Assembly (NCBI RefSeq): GCF_042663585.1
Contig: NZ_JBHTAN010000006.1
Coordinates: 1,922,001-1,986,000 of the forward strand
Length of the DNA: 64,000 bases
Origin: Natranaeroarchaeum sp042663585
GTDB taxonomy: Archaea > Halobacteriota > Halobacteria > Halobacteriales > Natronoarchaeaceae
Reading direction: 5' to 3'
Made by a program: the position numbers and the translations under genes. The notes under the pieces were generated by a model. The model saw nothing but the letters and a program-made list of their open reading frames with translations, did not search any database and was not told the DNA's origin. How positions within the stretch are numbered: the stretch's first letter is position 1; the number at the start of each line of letters is the position of its first letter. Positions 33,877 to 41,906 of this stretch are shown piece after piece.

Positions 33877-35178
33877 ATGGAAGACCGAACGTACACAGCG
33901 GACGCCGAACCGGGCGATACCGTCACCGTCGCCGGGTGGGCACACGAGCTCCGCGACCTCGGTGGCATCGCATTCCTCATCGTGCGCGACACGAGCGGAA
34001 AGATCCAGGTCAAATTCGAGAAAGACGAGATGGACGACGACCTCGTCGAGACCGGATTGGACGTCTCCCGCGAGAGCGTCGTAAGCGTGACCGGGAGTGT
34101 CGAGGAGGAGCCGCGTGCACCGACAGACGTCGAGATCGTCCCCGAGTCGATCGAAATTATCTCCGAGGCCGACCCCGAACTACCGCTCGATCCCTCCGGG
34201 AAAGTCGATGCAGATCTCTCGACGCGGCTGGACAACCGAACCCTCGACGTCCGCAAGCCCGAGGTGAAAGCCATCTTCGAGATCCGCGCCGAGATCCTTC
34301 GCGCGGTCCGCGAGTACTTCCGCTCGGTCGGCGGCACCGAGATCAACACGCCGAAGATCGTCGCCACAGGGACTGAGGGCGGCACCGAGCTGTTCCCGGT
34401 CACCTACTTCGGTCAGGAGGCATTCATGAACCAGTCGCCACAGCTGTTCAAGCAGCTGATGGTCGGTTCCGGCCTCGAACGCGTCTTCGAGATCGGCCCG
34501 ATCTTCCGTGCCGAGGAGCACAACACGCCGCGACACCTCAACGAGGCGACGATGATCGACTTCGAGTCGGCCTTCATCGACCACAACGAGGCAATGGACG
34601 TCTGTGAGGGCACGCTGCACGCCGCCTATCAGGCCGTCGAGGAGAACTGCCAGAAGCAGCTCGAACTGCTCGGCTACGACGAGTTCGGGGCTCCCGAAGA
34701 GGACTTCCCCCGACTCACCTACGAGGAGGCGCTCGAACGCATCAACGCGACGGGCGAACTCGACGAACAGCTCGTCTGGGGCGACGACCTCTCGACAGAG
34801 GCCGAGAAGACGCTTGGCGAGGAGATGGGCGGCCACTACTTCATCACCGACTGGCCCAGCGAGATCAAGCCGTTCTACATCCAGGACTACGACGACGACC
34901 CCGAACTCTCGAAGGGCTTCGACCTGATGCACCCGCGCATGGAACTGGTCTCCGGCGGTCAGCGTGAACACCGCTTCGAGCCGCTCGAAGAAGGCTTCGA
35001 GCAGCAGGGTCTCGATCCCAGCCAGTTCGAGTACTACACGAAGATGTTCCGCTACGGGATGCCGCCCCACGCCGGGTGGGCCTACGGCGTCGAGCGCGTC
35101 GTCATGACGATGCTCGATCTCAATAACATTCGGGAAGCGGTACTGTTCCCGCGAGATCGGCAGCGTCTGTCGCCGTAG
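33877..35178 (+). CDS. aspS: Aspartate-tRNA ligase, archaeal type (probably nondiscriminating)
   Basis: 433 aa, the archaeal/eukaryotic AspRS length without the bacterial insertion. An N-terminal OB-fold anticodon-binding domain (about 1-105) is followed by class II motifs: LFPVTYFGQEAFMNQSPQLFKQ, IGPIFRAEEHNTPRHLNEATMIDFE (motif 2) and GWAYGVERVVMTMLD (motif 3). It ends PRDRQRLSP as expected. Many haloarchaea use such an enzyme for both tRNA-Asp and tRNA-Asn with later transamidation; no AsnRS or GatCAB is in this window, so that is inference. The stop codon sits in the loop of a strong hairpin (35162-35189). Confidence 0.96.
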   Translation: MEDRTYTADAEPGDTVTVAGWAHELRDLGGIAFLIVRDTSGKIQVKFEKDEMDDDLVETGLDVSRESVVSVTGSVEEEPRAPTDVEIVPESIEIISEADPELPLDPSGKVDADLSTRLDNRTLDVRKPEVKAIFEIRAEILRAVREYFRSVGGTEINTPKIVATGTEGGTELFPVTYFGQEAFMNQSPQLFKQLMVGSGLERVFEIGPIFRAEEHNTPRHLNEATMIDFESAFIDHNEAMDVCEGTLHAAYQAVEENCQKQLELLGYDEFGAPEEDFPRLTYEEALERINATGELDEQLVWGDDLSTEAEKTLGEEMGGHYFITDWPSEIKPFYIQDYDDDPELSKGFDLMHPRMELVSGGQREHRFEPLEEGFEQQGLDPSQFEYYTKMFRYGMPPHAGWAYGVERVVMTMLDLNNIREAVLFPRDRQRLSP

Positions 35179-35250
35179 GCGACGACGCTACTGTCGAGCG
35201 GGAGCCAGAGGGGCGAACGCAGTGAGTCCCTCGTGTTCCCGCGAGATCGG
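35144..35250 (+). repeat. 17-bp direct repeat enclosing palindromes at the aspS 3' end
   Basis: TGTTCCCGCGAGATCGG occurs inside aspS at 35144-35160 and again after it at 35234-35250 (90 bp period). Between them lie a hairpin AGCGTC-T-GTCGCC / GGCGAC-GACGCT (35162-35189, TAG stop at 35176-35178 in its centre) and a GAGGG...CCCTC stem with GCGAACGCAGTGAG in it. The hairpin may also end the transcript. Confidence 0.55.
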
Positions 35251-35337
35251 TACGAAACGACCCGCGAGCGACGACGATACGCCGGCCCCCTTCTGCAAAC
35301 ACAATCACTAAACGGGTGACGCCCGTCATTGGTGTCA

Positions 35338-36411
35338 ATGCGAGCAGAGCCGCAGGATTTCAGTCGGGTCCTCTCTTCGATGTGTACGACGCCGCACCCG
35401 GCCGCACGCGAGGCGGCAGAGCGGTTTCTCGCCACGAACCCCGGCGATCCGGACACCTACCAGTCAGTGGCCGACCTGGAAGAGCGAGCGATAGCGATAC
35501 TCGGTGAGATAACCGGGCTCAGCGAGCCACGGGGATACATCGCGAGTGGCGGCACGGAAGCCAACATCCAGGCCGTGCGGGCGGCCCGGAACCTGGCCGT
35601 GACTGCCGAGCCAAACGTCGTCGTCCCCGAGAGCGGGCACTTCAGTTTCAAGAAGGCCGCGGGCGTCCTCAACGTCGAACTCCGGACCGCGCCGGTAGGC
35701 GACGAGTTCCGGGCTGATCTCGACGGCGTCCGATCGCTGGTCGACGAGGACACGGCGCTGGTCGTCGGCGTCGCCGGAACGACCGAATACGGACGGATCG
35801 ATCCGCTCGCGGGACTGAGTGAGATCGCCCGAGAGGTCGGTGCATTGTTCCACGTCGACGCGGCGTGGGGCGGGTTCGCCCTTCCGTTTACCGACTACGA
35901 CTGGCGCTTCGATCAGGTACCGATCGATACGATGACCATCGACCCACACAAGATGGGTCAGGCCGCGGTTCCCGCGGGTGGATTTCTCACGTCGTCGACG
36001 GACGTCCTCGACGCGCTGGCAATCGACACGCCGTATCTGGAGTCGACCGATCAGGCCACGCTGACGGGGACGCGAAGCGGTGCAGGCGTCGCCAGTGCCG
36101 TTGCCGTGATGGACGAACTCTGGCCGGACGGCTACCGCGAGCAGTACGACCGCGCCATGGCGAACGCGGAGTGGCTGGCCGCCGCCTTCGAGGAGCGGGG
36201 GTTCGACGCCATCTCGCCGACGCTCCCGCTGATCGCGGTCGACCTCCCAGAGGGGCTCTTCGCCGGACTGCGCGACAGGGGGTGGCGGATCTCCCGGACG
36301 AGCACCGGAGAGCTACGGGTGGTCTGTATGCCCCACGTCACTCGTGAGATGTTGAGCGAGTTCATCAGCGACGTGGACGCACTGCGAGCGCCAGCCCGGA
36401 CGAACTCCTGA
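35338..36411 (+). CDS. mfnA: Tyrosine/aspartate decarboxylase MfnA
   Basis: 357 aa from the ATG at 35338 (MRAEPQDFSRVLSSMCTTPHP). Group II PLP decarboxylase: GYIASGGTEANIQAVRAAR binds the cofactor phosphate, FHVDAAWGGFALPF holds the PLP-pyridine Asp, and TIDPHKMGQAAVPAG the Schiff-base Lys. In methanogens MfnA makes tyramine; in non-methanogens it is thought to decarboxylate aspartate to beta-alanine for coenzyme A, the likelier role in a haloarchaeon. Monocistronic. Confidence 0.92.
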   Translation: MRAEPQDFSRVLSSMCTTPHPAAREAAERFLATNPGDPDTYQSVADLEERAIAILGEITGLSEPRGYIASGGTEANIQAVRAARNLAVTAEPNVVVPESGHFSFKKAAGVLNVELRTAPVGDEFRADLDGVRSLVDEDTALVVGVAGTTEYGRIDPLAGLSEIAREVGALFHVDAAWGGFALPFTDYDWRFDQVPIDTMTIDPHKMGQAAVPAGGFLTSSTDVLDALAIDTPYLESTDQATLTGTRSGAGVASAVAVMDELWPDGYREQYDRAMANAEWLAAAFEERGFDAISPTLPLIAVDLPEGLFAGLRDRGWRISRTSTGELRVVCMPHVTREMLSEFISDVDALRAPARTNS

Positions 36412-36732
36412 GGGCTACGCAGAGGGCGGAGTTTCTACGCGATACTGCCGAAAAAGCCCGTATTAGTGTCTGAAAAGCGCATATACGATAACAACAGGTA
36501 TGCTTTCCGGCAGCGTATTTAGCTCGAAGGAGCGGTGGCATCCAGACAAAGTATAAACATCATACTGCGATACGAAACCACATTCTACGATACATGACCA
36601 GCGTAGCGGCGCACATCGTCGATAGCGAGTCCTTGCTGGCGTGTCGGTAACCCGATACTACCGGTAGACGGTTTGTAGTCAGCGACAGTACCGATCGGAG
36701 AAAAACGCCGACCGCAAGAAACGGCGGCAACG
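36412..36732. other. 320-bp gene-free region with repeated CGATAC
   Basis: No supported gene. The region is AT-richer than its surroundings. CGATAC occurs at 36440, 36568, 36588 and 36653, more often than expected. A TATA-like AGTATAAAC lies at about 36550. Two in-frame 18-codon ORFs (one at 36594-36650) are too short and unsupported to call. It separates mfnA from the convergent 118-aa HTH gene. Confidence 0.4.
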
Positions 36733-37089
36733 TCAGACCGCTTGAGCATCGCCATCACGGTCGAGATAGGGCGTTAGTCTGTCGGCGGCCGGCAACAGTT
36801 CGATGCGATCCGCCGAGGCGTCGTAGCGAACGACGCCCGCAGCAGCGAGTTTCGGAAGATGGCTGTGATAGAGGCCGATAACGATCCGTCGTCGATGCGT
36901 CTCGTCGACGTTTCCCTCCGCAGTCGCCAGCGCATCGGAGAGGTCGTTGAGAGTGGTCGTCCCGACAGTCTCGGCGAGGTAGCTCAGGGCGTGTCGACGC
37001 CTGGTAACGCTCAACAGGTCGAAGATGTCCTCCGTAGAGAGTTCGGTTCGGCCGGATCGGTAGTCGTCATCTCTGGTTTCGGTATTCAT
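36733..37089 (-). CDS. Small winged-helix protein (DUF7344-type)
   Basis: 118 aa. STEDIFDLLSVTRRRHALSYLAE begins the helix-turn-helix domain common to haloarchaeal DUF7344 proteins; LADALAT-like and HRRRIVIGLYHSHLPKLAAAGVVRYD give the recognition helix and wing. The tail PAADRLTPYLDRDGD is polar. Probably a DNA-binding regulator; target unknown. Transcribed away from metG. Confidence 0.8.
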   Translation of the reverse strand: MNTETRDDDYRSGRTELSTEDIFDLLSVTRRRHALSYLAETVGTTTLNDLSDALATAEGNVDETHRRRIVIGLYHSHLPKLAAAGVVRYDASADRIELLPAADRLTPYLDRDGDAQAV

Positions 37090-37387
37090 GGCATCTCAGC
37101 GTACCCAGTCGCGAGTACGATGATCCTACTTCCGACCGAGCGGACATAGCGGTATGGACACCTTGCGTCCGTTTACACTCGGGTATCAGTTCGATACGTA
37201 CCGAACGCTACTCCTCGTGGGTAACGTCGACCGGGGGCCGGCGAACTCCCTGTTGCGGTCCGGTCGATTGGACGACTCCCACCGCCATCGTAGTATGGCC
37301 GCAACAAGAGGCCAACGGTGTCGTGAGAGGGGGCAGGGCCGGAGAGAAACCAGCGGGTTTTACTCCCGCAAGCCGAGATGGGGTAGT

Positions 37388-39541
37388 ATGAGCAAGGAGG
37401 AGTTCCCGACGGACCGACCTGCGGTGGTGACCTGTGGGCTACCGTACGCCAACGGCGACCTGCATATCGGTCACCTGCGCGGGTACATCGGCGCGGACGC
37501 GTTCAACCGAAGCCTACAAACGCTGGGCCAGCAGTCGGCCTACGTCTGCGGATCGGACATGCACGGCACGCCGGTCGCGGTCAACGCCGAGAAGGAAGGC
37601 GTCGACCCCGAGGAGTTCGCGCTGGAGTGGCACGAACAGTACGAGGAGACGTTCCCCAAGTTCAACGTCGACTTCGACAACTACGGCCACACCCACGACG
37701 AGACGAACACCGAGTTGACGCAGGAGATCGTCCGGACGCTCGACGAGGAGGGCTACGTCTACGAGAAGGAGATCCAGGTCGCCTACGACCCCGACGCCGA
37801 CCAGTACCTGCCGGACCGCTATGTCGTCGGCACCTGCCCGTACTGCGGGGAGAAAGCGCGCGGCGACGAGTGTGACGAGGGCTGTCAGCGCCACCTCGAA
37901 CCGGGTGAGGTCGAGGACCCGCAGAGTTCGATCACCGGTAACCCCGCCGAGTACCGCGAGCGCACCCACAAGTTCTTCGAGGTCTCGGAGTTCGCCGATT
38001 ACCTCACCGACTTCCTCGACGGCCTCGAAGGGACCTCGAACGCACGGAACCAGCCGCGTCAGTGGATCGAGGACGGCCTCCAGGACTGGTGTATCACCCG
38101 GGATATGGACTGGGGGATCGACTACCCGGACACCGATGCTCCGGAACGAAACGGAGACGGTGGCACCGTCGAAGGGGGCGACGACGACCTCGTCCTCTAC
38201 GTCTGGGTGGACGCGCCGATCGAGTATATCTCCTCGACCAAGCAGTACACCGAGCGCGTGGGTGCGGACGAGTACGACTGGGAAGAGGTATGGACAGAAG
38301 AGATCTCCGCGAGCGAAGCGAGCGGAGGCTCGGAAGAGCTGCGCTCTTCCGGCGGAGAGATCGTCCACGTGATCGGTCGCGACATCATCCAGCACCACGC
38401 CATCTTCTGGCCCGCGATGCTCGAAGGGGCGGGCTACACCGCACCGCGGGGCATCGCCGCGACGGGCTTCATCACGATCAACGGGAAGGGGCTCTCAACG
38501 AGTCGGAACCGTGCCGTCTGGGCGAAAGAGTATCTCGACGAGGGGTTCCACCCCGACCTCCTGCGATACTACCTGATGACGACCGGTGGCCTCCAGCAGG
38601 ACGTCGACTTCTCGTGGGACGCGTTCCAGGAGAAAGTGAACGGCGAACTCGTCGGCAACGTCGGGAACTTCCTCTATCGGAGCCTCCTCTTTGCGTACCG
38701 GAACTACGAGGGGACGCCCGAGACGGAGGTCTCGTCGGAGGTCGAGGAACGCATCGGCGACGCCATCGAGGCGTTCCGCACTGGCGTCAACGACTACTCG
38801 CTACGGGGCGTCGCCTCCGCAACGCTCGAACTGACGAAGTTCGGCAACGAGTACATCCAGCGCAACGAGCCGTGGAACCTCGTCGACGACGACCCCGCCG
38901 AGGCGGCACAGGTCATCCGCGACTGCGTCCAGATCGCCAAAGCGAGCGCCGTCCTGTTCGATCCCATCGCACCCGGCAAGGCCGCGGAGGTCTGGGAGCA
39001 ACTGGGCGAGGAGGGCGAGGTTGCTGATACGGAACTCGAAGCCGCGCTTGCCGCTCCGCCGCGAACGTTCGAGGAACCCTCCGAACTGTTCGGCAAGATC
39101 GAAGACGAACGCGTCGAGGAACTCAACAAAAAGCTCGAAGCACGCGTCGAAGCGGCAGGAGACGACGCCGAGGACGAGGAGAGCGACGACGCCGCGGCTC
39201 CCGACCTCGATCCCGTTCTGGACGACCGGATCGGTTTCGACGAGTTCCAGAACCTCGACATGCGCGTCGGGCGGATCGAGAGCGCCGAGGCGATCGAGGG
39301 TGCGGACGAACTGGTCCGTCTCGAGGTCGACATCGGTGTGGAGACACGTCAGATCGTTGCCGGCCTCAAACAGCTACACGACATCGACGAGCTACCGGGC
39401 ACGAAAGTGATCGTGATGGCGAACCTGGAACAGGCCGAGTTGTTCGGCGTCGAGAGCGATGGGATGGTGCTCGCGGCAGGCGATCAGGCCGATCTGTTGA
39501 CCACGCACGAGGACGCCGCCCCCGGAACGCAAGTCCAGTGA
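37388..39541 (+). CDS. metG: Methionine-tRNA ligase with C-terminal tRNA-binding domain
   Basis: 717 aa from the ATG at 37388, about 27 bp after a GTTTTAC TATA-like box; a longer in-frame reading to 37154 is not protein-like. Class I synthetase: HIGH at 26-29, a zinc finger CPYCGEKARGDECDEGC (about 149-165), and KMSKS replaced by KGLSTS near 368, the usual archaeal form. The last ~105 residues (FDEFQNLDMRVGRIESAEAIEGADELV onward in part) form a Trbp111/EMAP-II-like OB fold that aids tRNA binding. Residues 307-325 (nt 38306-38362) are an extra low-complexity Ser/Glu/Gly loop that looks inserted. Confidence 0.95.
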   Translation: MSKEEFPTDRPAVVTCGLPYANGDLHIGHLRGYIGADAFNRSLQTLGQQSAYVCGSDMHGTPVAVNAEKEGVDPEEFALEWHEQYEETFPKFNVDFDNYGHTHDETNTELTQEIVRTLDEEGYVYEKEIQVAYDPDADQYLPDRYVVGTCPYCGEKARGDECDEGCQRHLEPGEVEDPQSSITGNPAEYRERTHKFFEVSEFADYLTDFLDGLEGTSNARNQPRQWIEDGLQDWCITRDMDWGIDYPDTDAPERNGDGGTVEGGDDDLVLYVWVDAPIEYISSTKQYTERVGADEYDWEEVWTEEISASEASGGSEELRSSGGEIVHVIGRDIIQHHAIFWPAMLEGAGYTAPRGIAATGFITINGKGLSTSRNRAVWAKEYLDEGFHPDLLRYYLMTTGGLQQDVDFSWDAFQEKVNGELVGNVGNFLYRSLLFAYRNYEGTPETEVSSEVEERIGDAIEAFRTGVNDYSLRGVASATLELTKFGNEYIQRNEPWNLVDDDPAEAAQVIRDCVQIAKASAVLFDPIAPGKAAEVWEQLGEEGEVADTELEAALAAPPRTFEEPSELFGKIEDERVEELNKKLEARVEAAGDDAEDEESDDAAAPDLDPVLDDRIGFDEFQNLDMRVGRIESAEAIEGADELVRLEVDIGVETRQIVAGLKQLHDIDELPGTKVIVMANLEQAELFGVESDGMVLAAGDQADLLTTHEDAAPGTQVQ
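38299..38362 (+). repeat. 57-bp palindromic in-frame insertion in metG with 7-bp flanking repeats
   Basis: AGAGATC at 38299-38305 is repeated at 38356-38362. The 57 bp between the repeat positions equal 19 codons and are packed with palindromes: outer TCTCCGC (38304-38310) / GCGGAGA (38352-38358), inner GGAAGAGC (38332-38339) / GCTCTTCC (38343-38350), and CTCCGC/GCGGAG at 38305-38310/38322-38327. Removing it would give EEIVHVIGRDI, matching the normal spacing of MetRS at this point. Confidence 0.65.
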
Positions 39542-39611
39542 CGCGGATTCACGCGTAACCGTCGACGGTATTTTCCGGTCGCAACGATCTGGAAAGCATC
39601 GGGCTGAGTCG

Positions 39612-40130
39612 CTACGTATCGATCCAGGCGACGAACATGCCGATCAGGGCGATGCTCAGACCGGTGTAGAGGATATCGCCCGTGAGGAACTGGCCGAACG
39701 AGCCCCATTCGTCCCAGAACAGGAGAAGCAGCCAGTAGGTCACCAGATTCCCACCGAAAAACACGGTCGCATCCCGGGCGACACCGTCCGACAGGCGGGC
39801 GTGTGTGACCACGCCGAGACCGACGAGACCGATCGCGTACGCCCAGACGAACGCGCGGGATGTCTCCCAGGTCCACAGCCCAGCCCACACGCCCAGGTCA
39901 GCGAACGGTCTGACGGTGAGGATCCAGGTGAACTCGAAGGTGGTTGCGATGGAATCGTACAGGCTGGGCGTGTACTCCGGGACCAGGTGAAAGAGTCCAA
40001 GAGCGATACAGAGACCGGCCAGTATCGTTCGTGGCGTGCTGTTCTCCTCACTGGATCGAGCCGTACCTGACGTGCCTTCGGAGGCGTCCTCGGATTCGAG
40101 CGACAGCTCGTCCGCTCCAAAATCGGACAT
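39612..40130 (-). CDS. Membrane protein paired with an HxlR regulator
   Basis: 172 aa from the ATG at 40130 (MSDFGADELSLESEDASEG). An acidic cytosolic N-terminus (about 35 residues) is followed by four hydrophobic segments (about 37-53, 75-95, 98-118, 125-165). No recognised motif; several Trp residues. It is divergent from the HxlR-family gene at 40289 across 158 bp, repeating the arrangement at 32696-33630, so it is probably that regulator's target. Confidence 0.7.
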   Translation of the reverse strand: MSDFGADELSLESEDASEGTSGTARSSEENSTPRTILAGLCIALGLFHLVPEYTPSLYDSIATTFEFTWILTVRPFADLGVWAGLWTWETSRAFVWAYAIGLVGLGVVTHARLSDGVARDATVFFGGNLVTYWLLLLFWDEWGSFGQFLTGDILYTGLSIALIGMFVAWIDT

Positions 40131-40288
40131 ACCGCTACGTGAAACTGATCGCACTTGAATGTAATGGCGTTGATATTTGTTGCCCACAGTCCGGGTTCCA
40201 AGGCTCGCAATGCCGAAGACGCCGAATCTGTGTCGGATCCAGCGACCTCACTCGCCATGTTTTAGAGTGAACGGCCATAACTGCGAGT

Positions 40289-40663
40289 ATGAGCCAACCG
40301 AGTTCCGTTCTTCCTACCCGGTGTGACGGGGAAGAATGGTGCCCCATGGAGTCGACGGCCGCCATTATCGGCAAGAAGTGGCATCCCGTAATCGTCCACA
40401 GTCTACTGGAGAACGGGCCGCTCGGTTTCAACGCCCTCCAGCGAAACGTAGACGGTATCTCCTCGAAAGTCCTTTCGGAGAGTCTAGAAGACATGGAAGA
40501 CAAGCGACTCCTGAACCGACGAGTGATCAATGAGACACCGTTCCGCGTCGAGTACGAACTGACAGAGCACGGGGCATCACTGGAACCGGTAATCGAATCA
40601 ATGATCGAATGGGGAGAGAGCTATCTACAGGAAGCCGAGGATCCGGCCGAATCGATCGTGTAG
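40289..40663 (+). CDS. HxlR family transcriptional regulator
   Basis: 124 aa. Canonical HxlR: RCDGEEWCPMESTAAIIGKKWHPVIVHSLLENGPLGFNAL in part shows the N-terminal Cys pair and the GxKWxxxIL core; ISSKVLSESLEDMEDKRLLNRR is the recognition helix and VEYELTEHGASLEPVI the wing. The Cys residues near 12 and 18 could sense redox or electrophiles, as in HypR/YodB relatives (family knowledge, not tested). TTTTAG at 40260-40265, 24-29 bp before the ATG, suggests a leaderless mRNA. Confidence 0.9.
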   Translation: MSQPSSVLPTRCDGEEWCPMESTAAIIGKKWHPVIVHSLLENGPLGFNALQRNVDGISSKVLSESLEDMEDKRLLNRRVINETPFRVEYELTEHGASLEPVIESMIEWGESYLQEAEDPAESIV

Positions 40664-40726
40664 TGGTTCCGAGGTCCGTGGCCGTCCGTCGGAACGTAAA
40701 AGTGTGCGCCGTGCACTGTCCCTTCT

Positions 40727-41641
40727 ATGATCGACACCCTGCTCGGGCGTGCCGGACTGAAAGCGCGCATCGAGGAGCTAGAGGCGAGCCTCGCGGAGAC
40801 CGAAGAGGAGCGTGATCGGCTTCGGGAACAGCTCGAAGCGGCCGAAAACCGCCGTGCTGACGCCGTTAGCGACCGGCAGGATGCTCAGGAGCGAGTCAAT
40901 CAGCTCGAAGACAAGGTGACACAGCTCGAAGATACGGTCGAGCGACTGCGGGACGACGAGCAGGAACTTTCCTTTCGCGCGGTCGATGACGTTCGCGGCC
41001 GACGGCTCGACGGCGTCCTCGACAGGCTGGAGAGCTTCGAGACTGGCGAGGAGGGCGTCTTCACCGCGATGGTCGAGGGTCACGCCTCGTCGGCAACGCG
41101 TGACGCGTTCGGCGACCGGACCGCGCTCGTCGAACGAGCTAGCCCCTGTCTGGCGGTCACGGACGACGAGGGCCTGTTGAGCGTCGCGCTTCGGCCGCCG
41201 ATCCAGCCGGCCCCGTTCGAGAGGTGGGACGACAGCGTCGACCTGAATCGCGAGTGGTTCCGCCCGACCGGACGGTATGCGGTGGCACTCGTCCGTGCAG
41301 ACCTGTTCGCGATTGCGGAGTACACGGGCGACGAGCAGGTTTCGCTGTCGGGCTTCCGGACCGACGTGAAGGGCGACCACTCGAAGGGCGGCTACTCGCA
41401 GGCCCGATTCGAGCGATTACGGGACGAGCAGGTGCGCCGGCATCTGGACAAATGTCGTTCGAAGATCGAGGACCGATCGGCGTCGGAACTGTTCCTGCTC
41501 GGCGACGCGGAGGCTATCGACCGACTCGAAGCGGACGTCGACGCCGCTGCGACCGCCGCCGTCGACGCATCCGGAGATCCCGAACCGGCCCTGGAGAACG
41601 CGGTACGGGAGTTCTTCAGCGTTCGGCTGTATTCGCTCTGA
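40727..41641 (+). CDS. Vms1/Ankzf1-like peptidyl-tRNA hydrolase (eRF1-like VLRF1 domain)
   Basis: 304 aa. Residues 1-80 form a strong coiled coil (heptads in IEELEASLAETEEERDRL and beyond). The rest is an eRF1/VLRF1-type domain with the signature DHSKGGYSQARFERLRDEQ at 217-235; Gln225 corresponds to the catalytic Gln of Vms1, which releases nascent chains from peptidyl-tRNA on stalled, split ribosomes. Archaeal homologues are thought to do the same. Monocistronic. This points to an archaeal ribosome-rescue function; client specificity is unknown. Confidence 0.82.
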   Translation: MIDTLLGRAGLKARIEELEASLAETEEERDRLREQLEAAENRRADAVSDRQDAQERVNQLEDKVTQLEDTVERLRDDEQELSFRAVDDVRGRRLDGVLDRLESFETGEEGVFTAMVEGHASSATRDAFGDRTALVERASPCLAVTDDEGLLSVALRPPIQPAPFERWDDSVDLNREWFRPTGRYAVALVRADLFAIAEYTGDEQVSLSGFRTDVKGDHSKGGYSQARFERLRDEQVRRHLDKCRSKIEDRSASELFLLGDAEAIDRLEADVDAAATAAVDASGDPEPALENAVREFFSVRLYSL

Positions 41642-41708
41642 GATGGGGATGGCCGGCTCACGTATCGGTTCTCGGTCGGAGGTCACACGAAGAACTGACC
41701 ATCGACGC

Positions 41709-41718
41709 AAAGTATAAG
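41709..41718 (+). promoter_or_regulatory. TATA box of the small zinc-ribbon gene
   Basis: AAAGTATAAG lies about 25-34 bp before the ATG pair at 41743/41746, supporting the small ORF as a real leaderless gene. Confidence 0.5.
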
Positions 41719-41742
41719 GTTCATCAAAGAATATTAGGTATT

Positions 41743-41898
41743 ATGATGCCCGACTGCCCGCGGTGTGGAACGCGGATGAGTCTGGACGACGAGACGACGA
41801 AACTCGTCGAATACCGCTGTACTGTCTGTCATACGCGCGAGGTAGAGCACAGAACGGGCAGTGAATCGCTCCGGCAGGGCAGTCCCGACGTCGCCTGA
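41743..41898 (+). CDS. Small zinc-ribbon protein (51 aa)
   Basis: 51 aa (50 if the second ATG at 41746 is used). Two CxxC knuckles, CPRCGTRM and CTVCHTRE, 23 residues apart, form a rubredoxin-like zinc ribbon; the remainder is polar. Small zinc-finger proteins of this kind are abundant in haloarchaea and several affect swarming, biofilm or stress in genetic studies, but this one is not recognised specifically. A TATA box at the correct distance supports it. Convergent with the RuvC-like gene. Confidence 0.7.
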   Translation: MMPDCPRCGTRMSLDDETTKLVEYRCTVCHTREVEHRTGSESLRQGSPDVA

Positions 41899-41906
41899 CC
41901 GACCGG

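Noticed and set aside
37154..37387. In-frame N-terminal extension of metG
   Set aside because: A 78-codon open frame precedes the ATG at 37388, but it is Arg-rich and unlike MetRS; the family start MSKEEFPTDRPAVVTC and a TATA-like box at leaderless distance support 37388.
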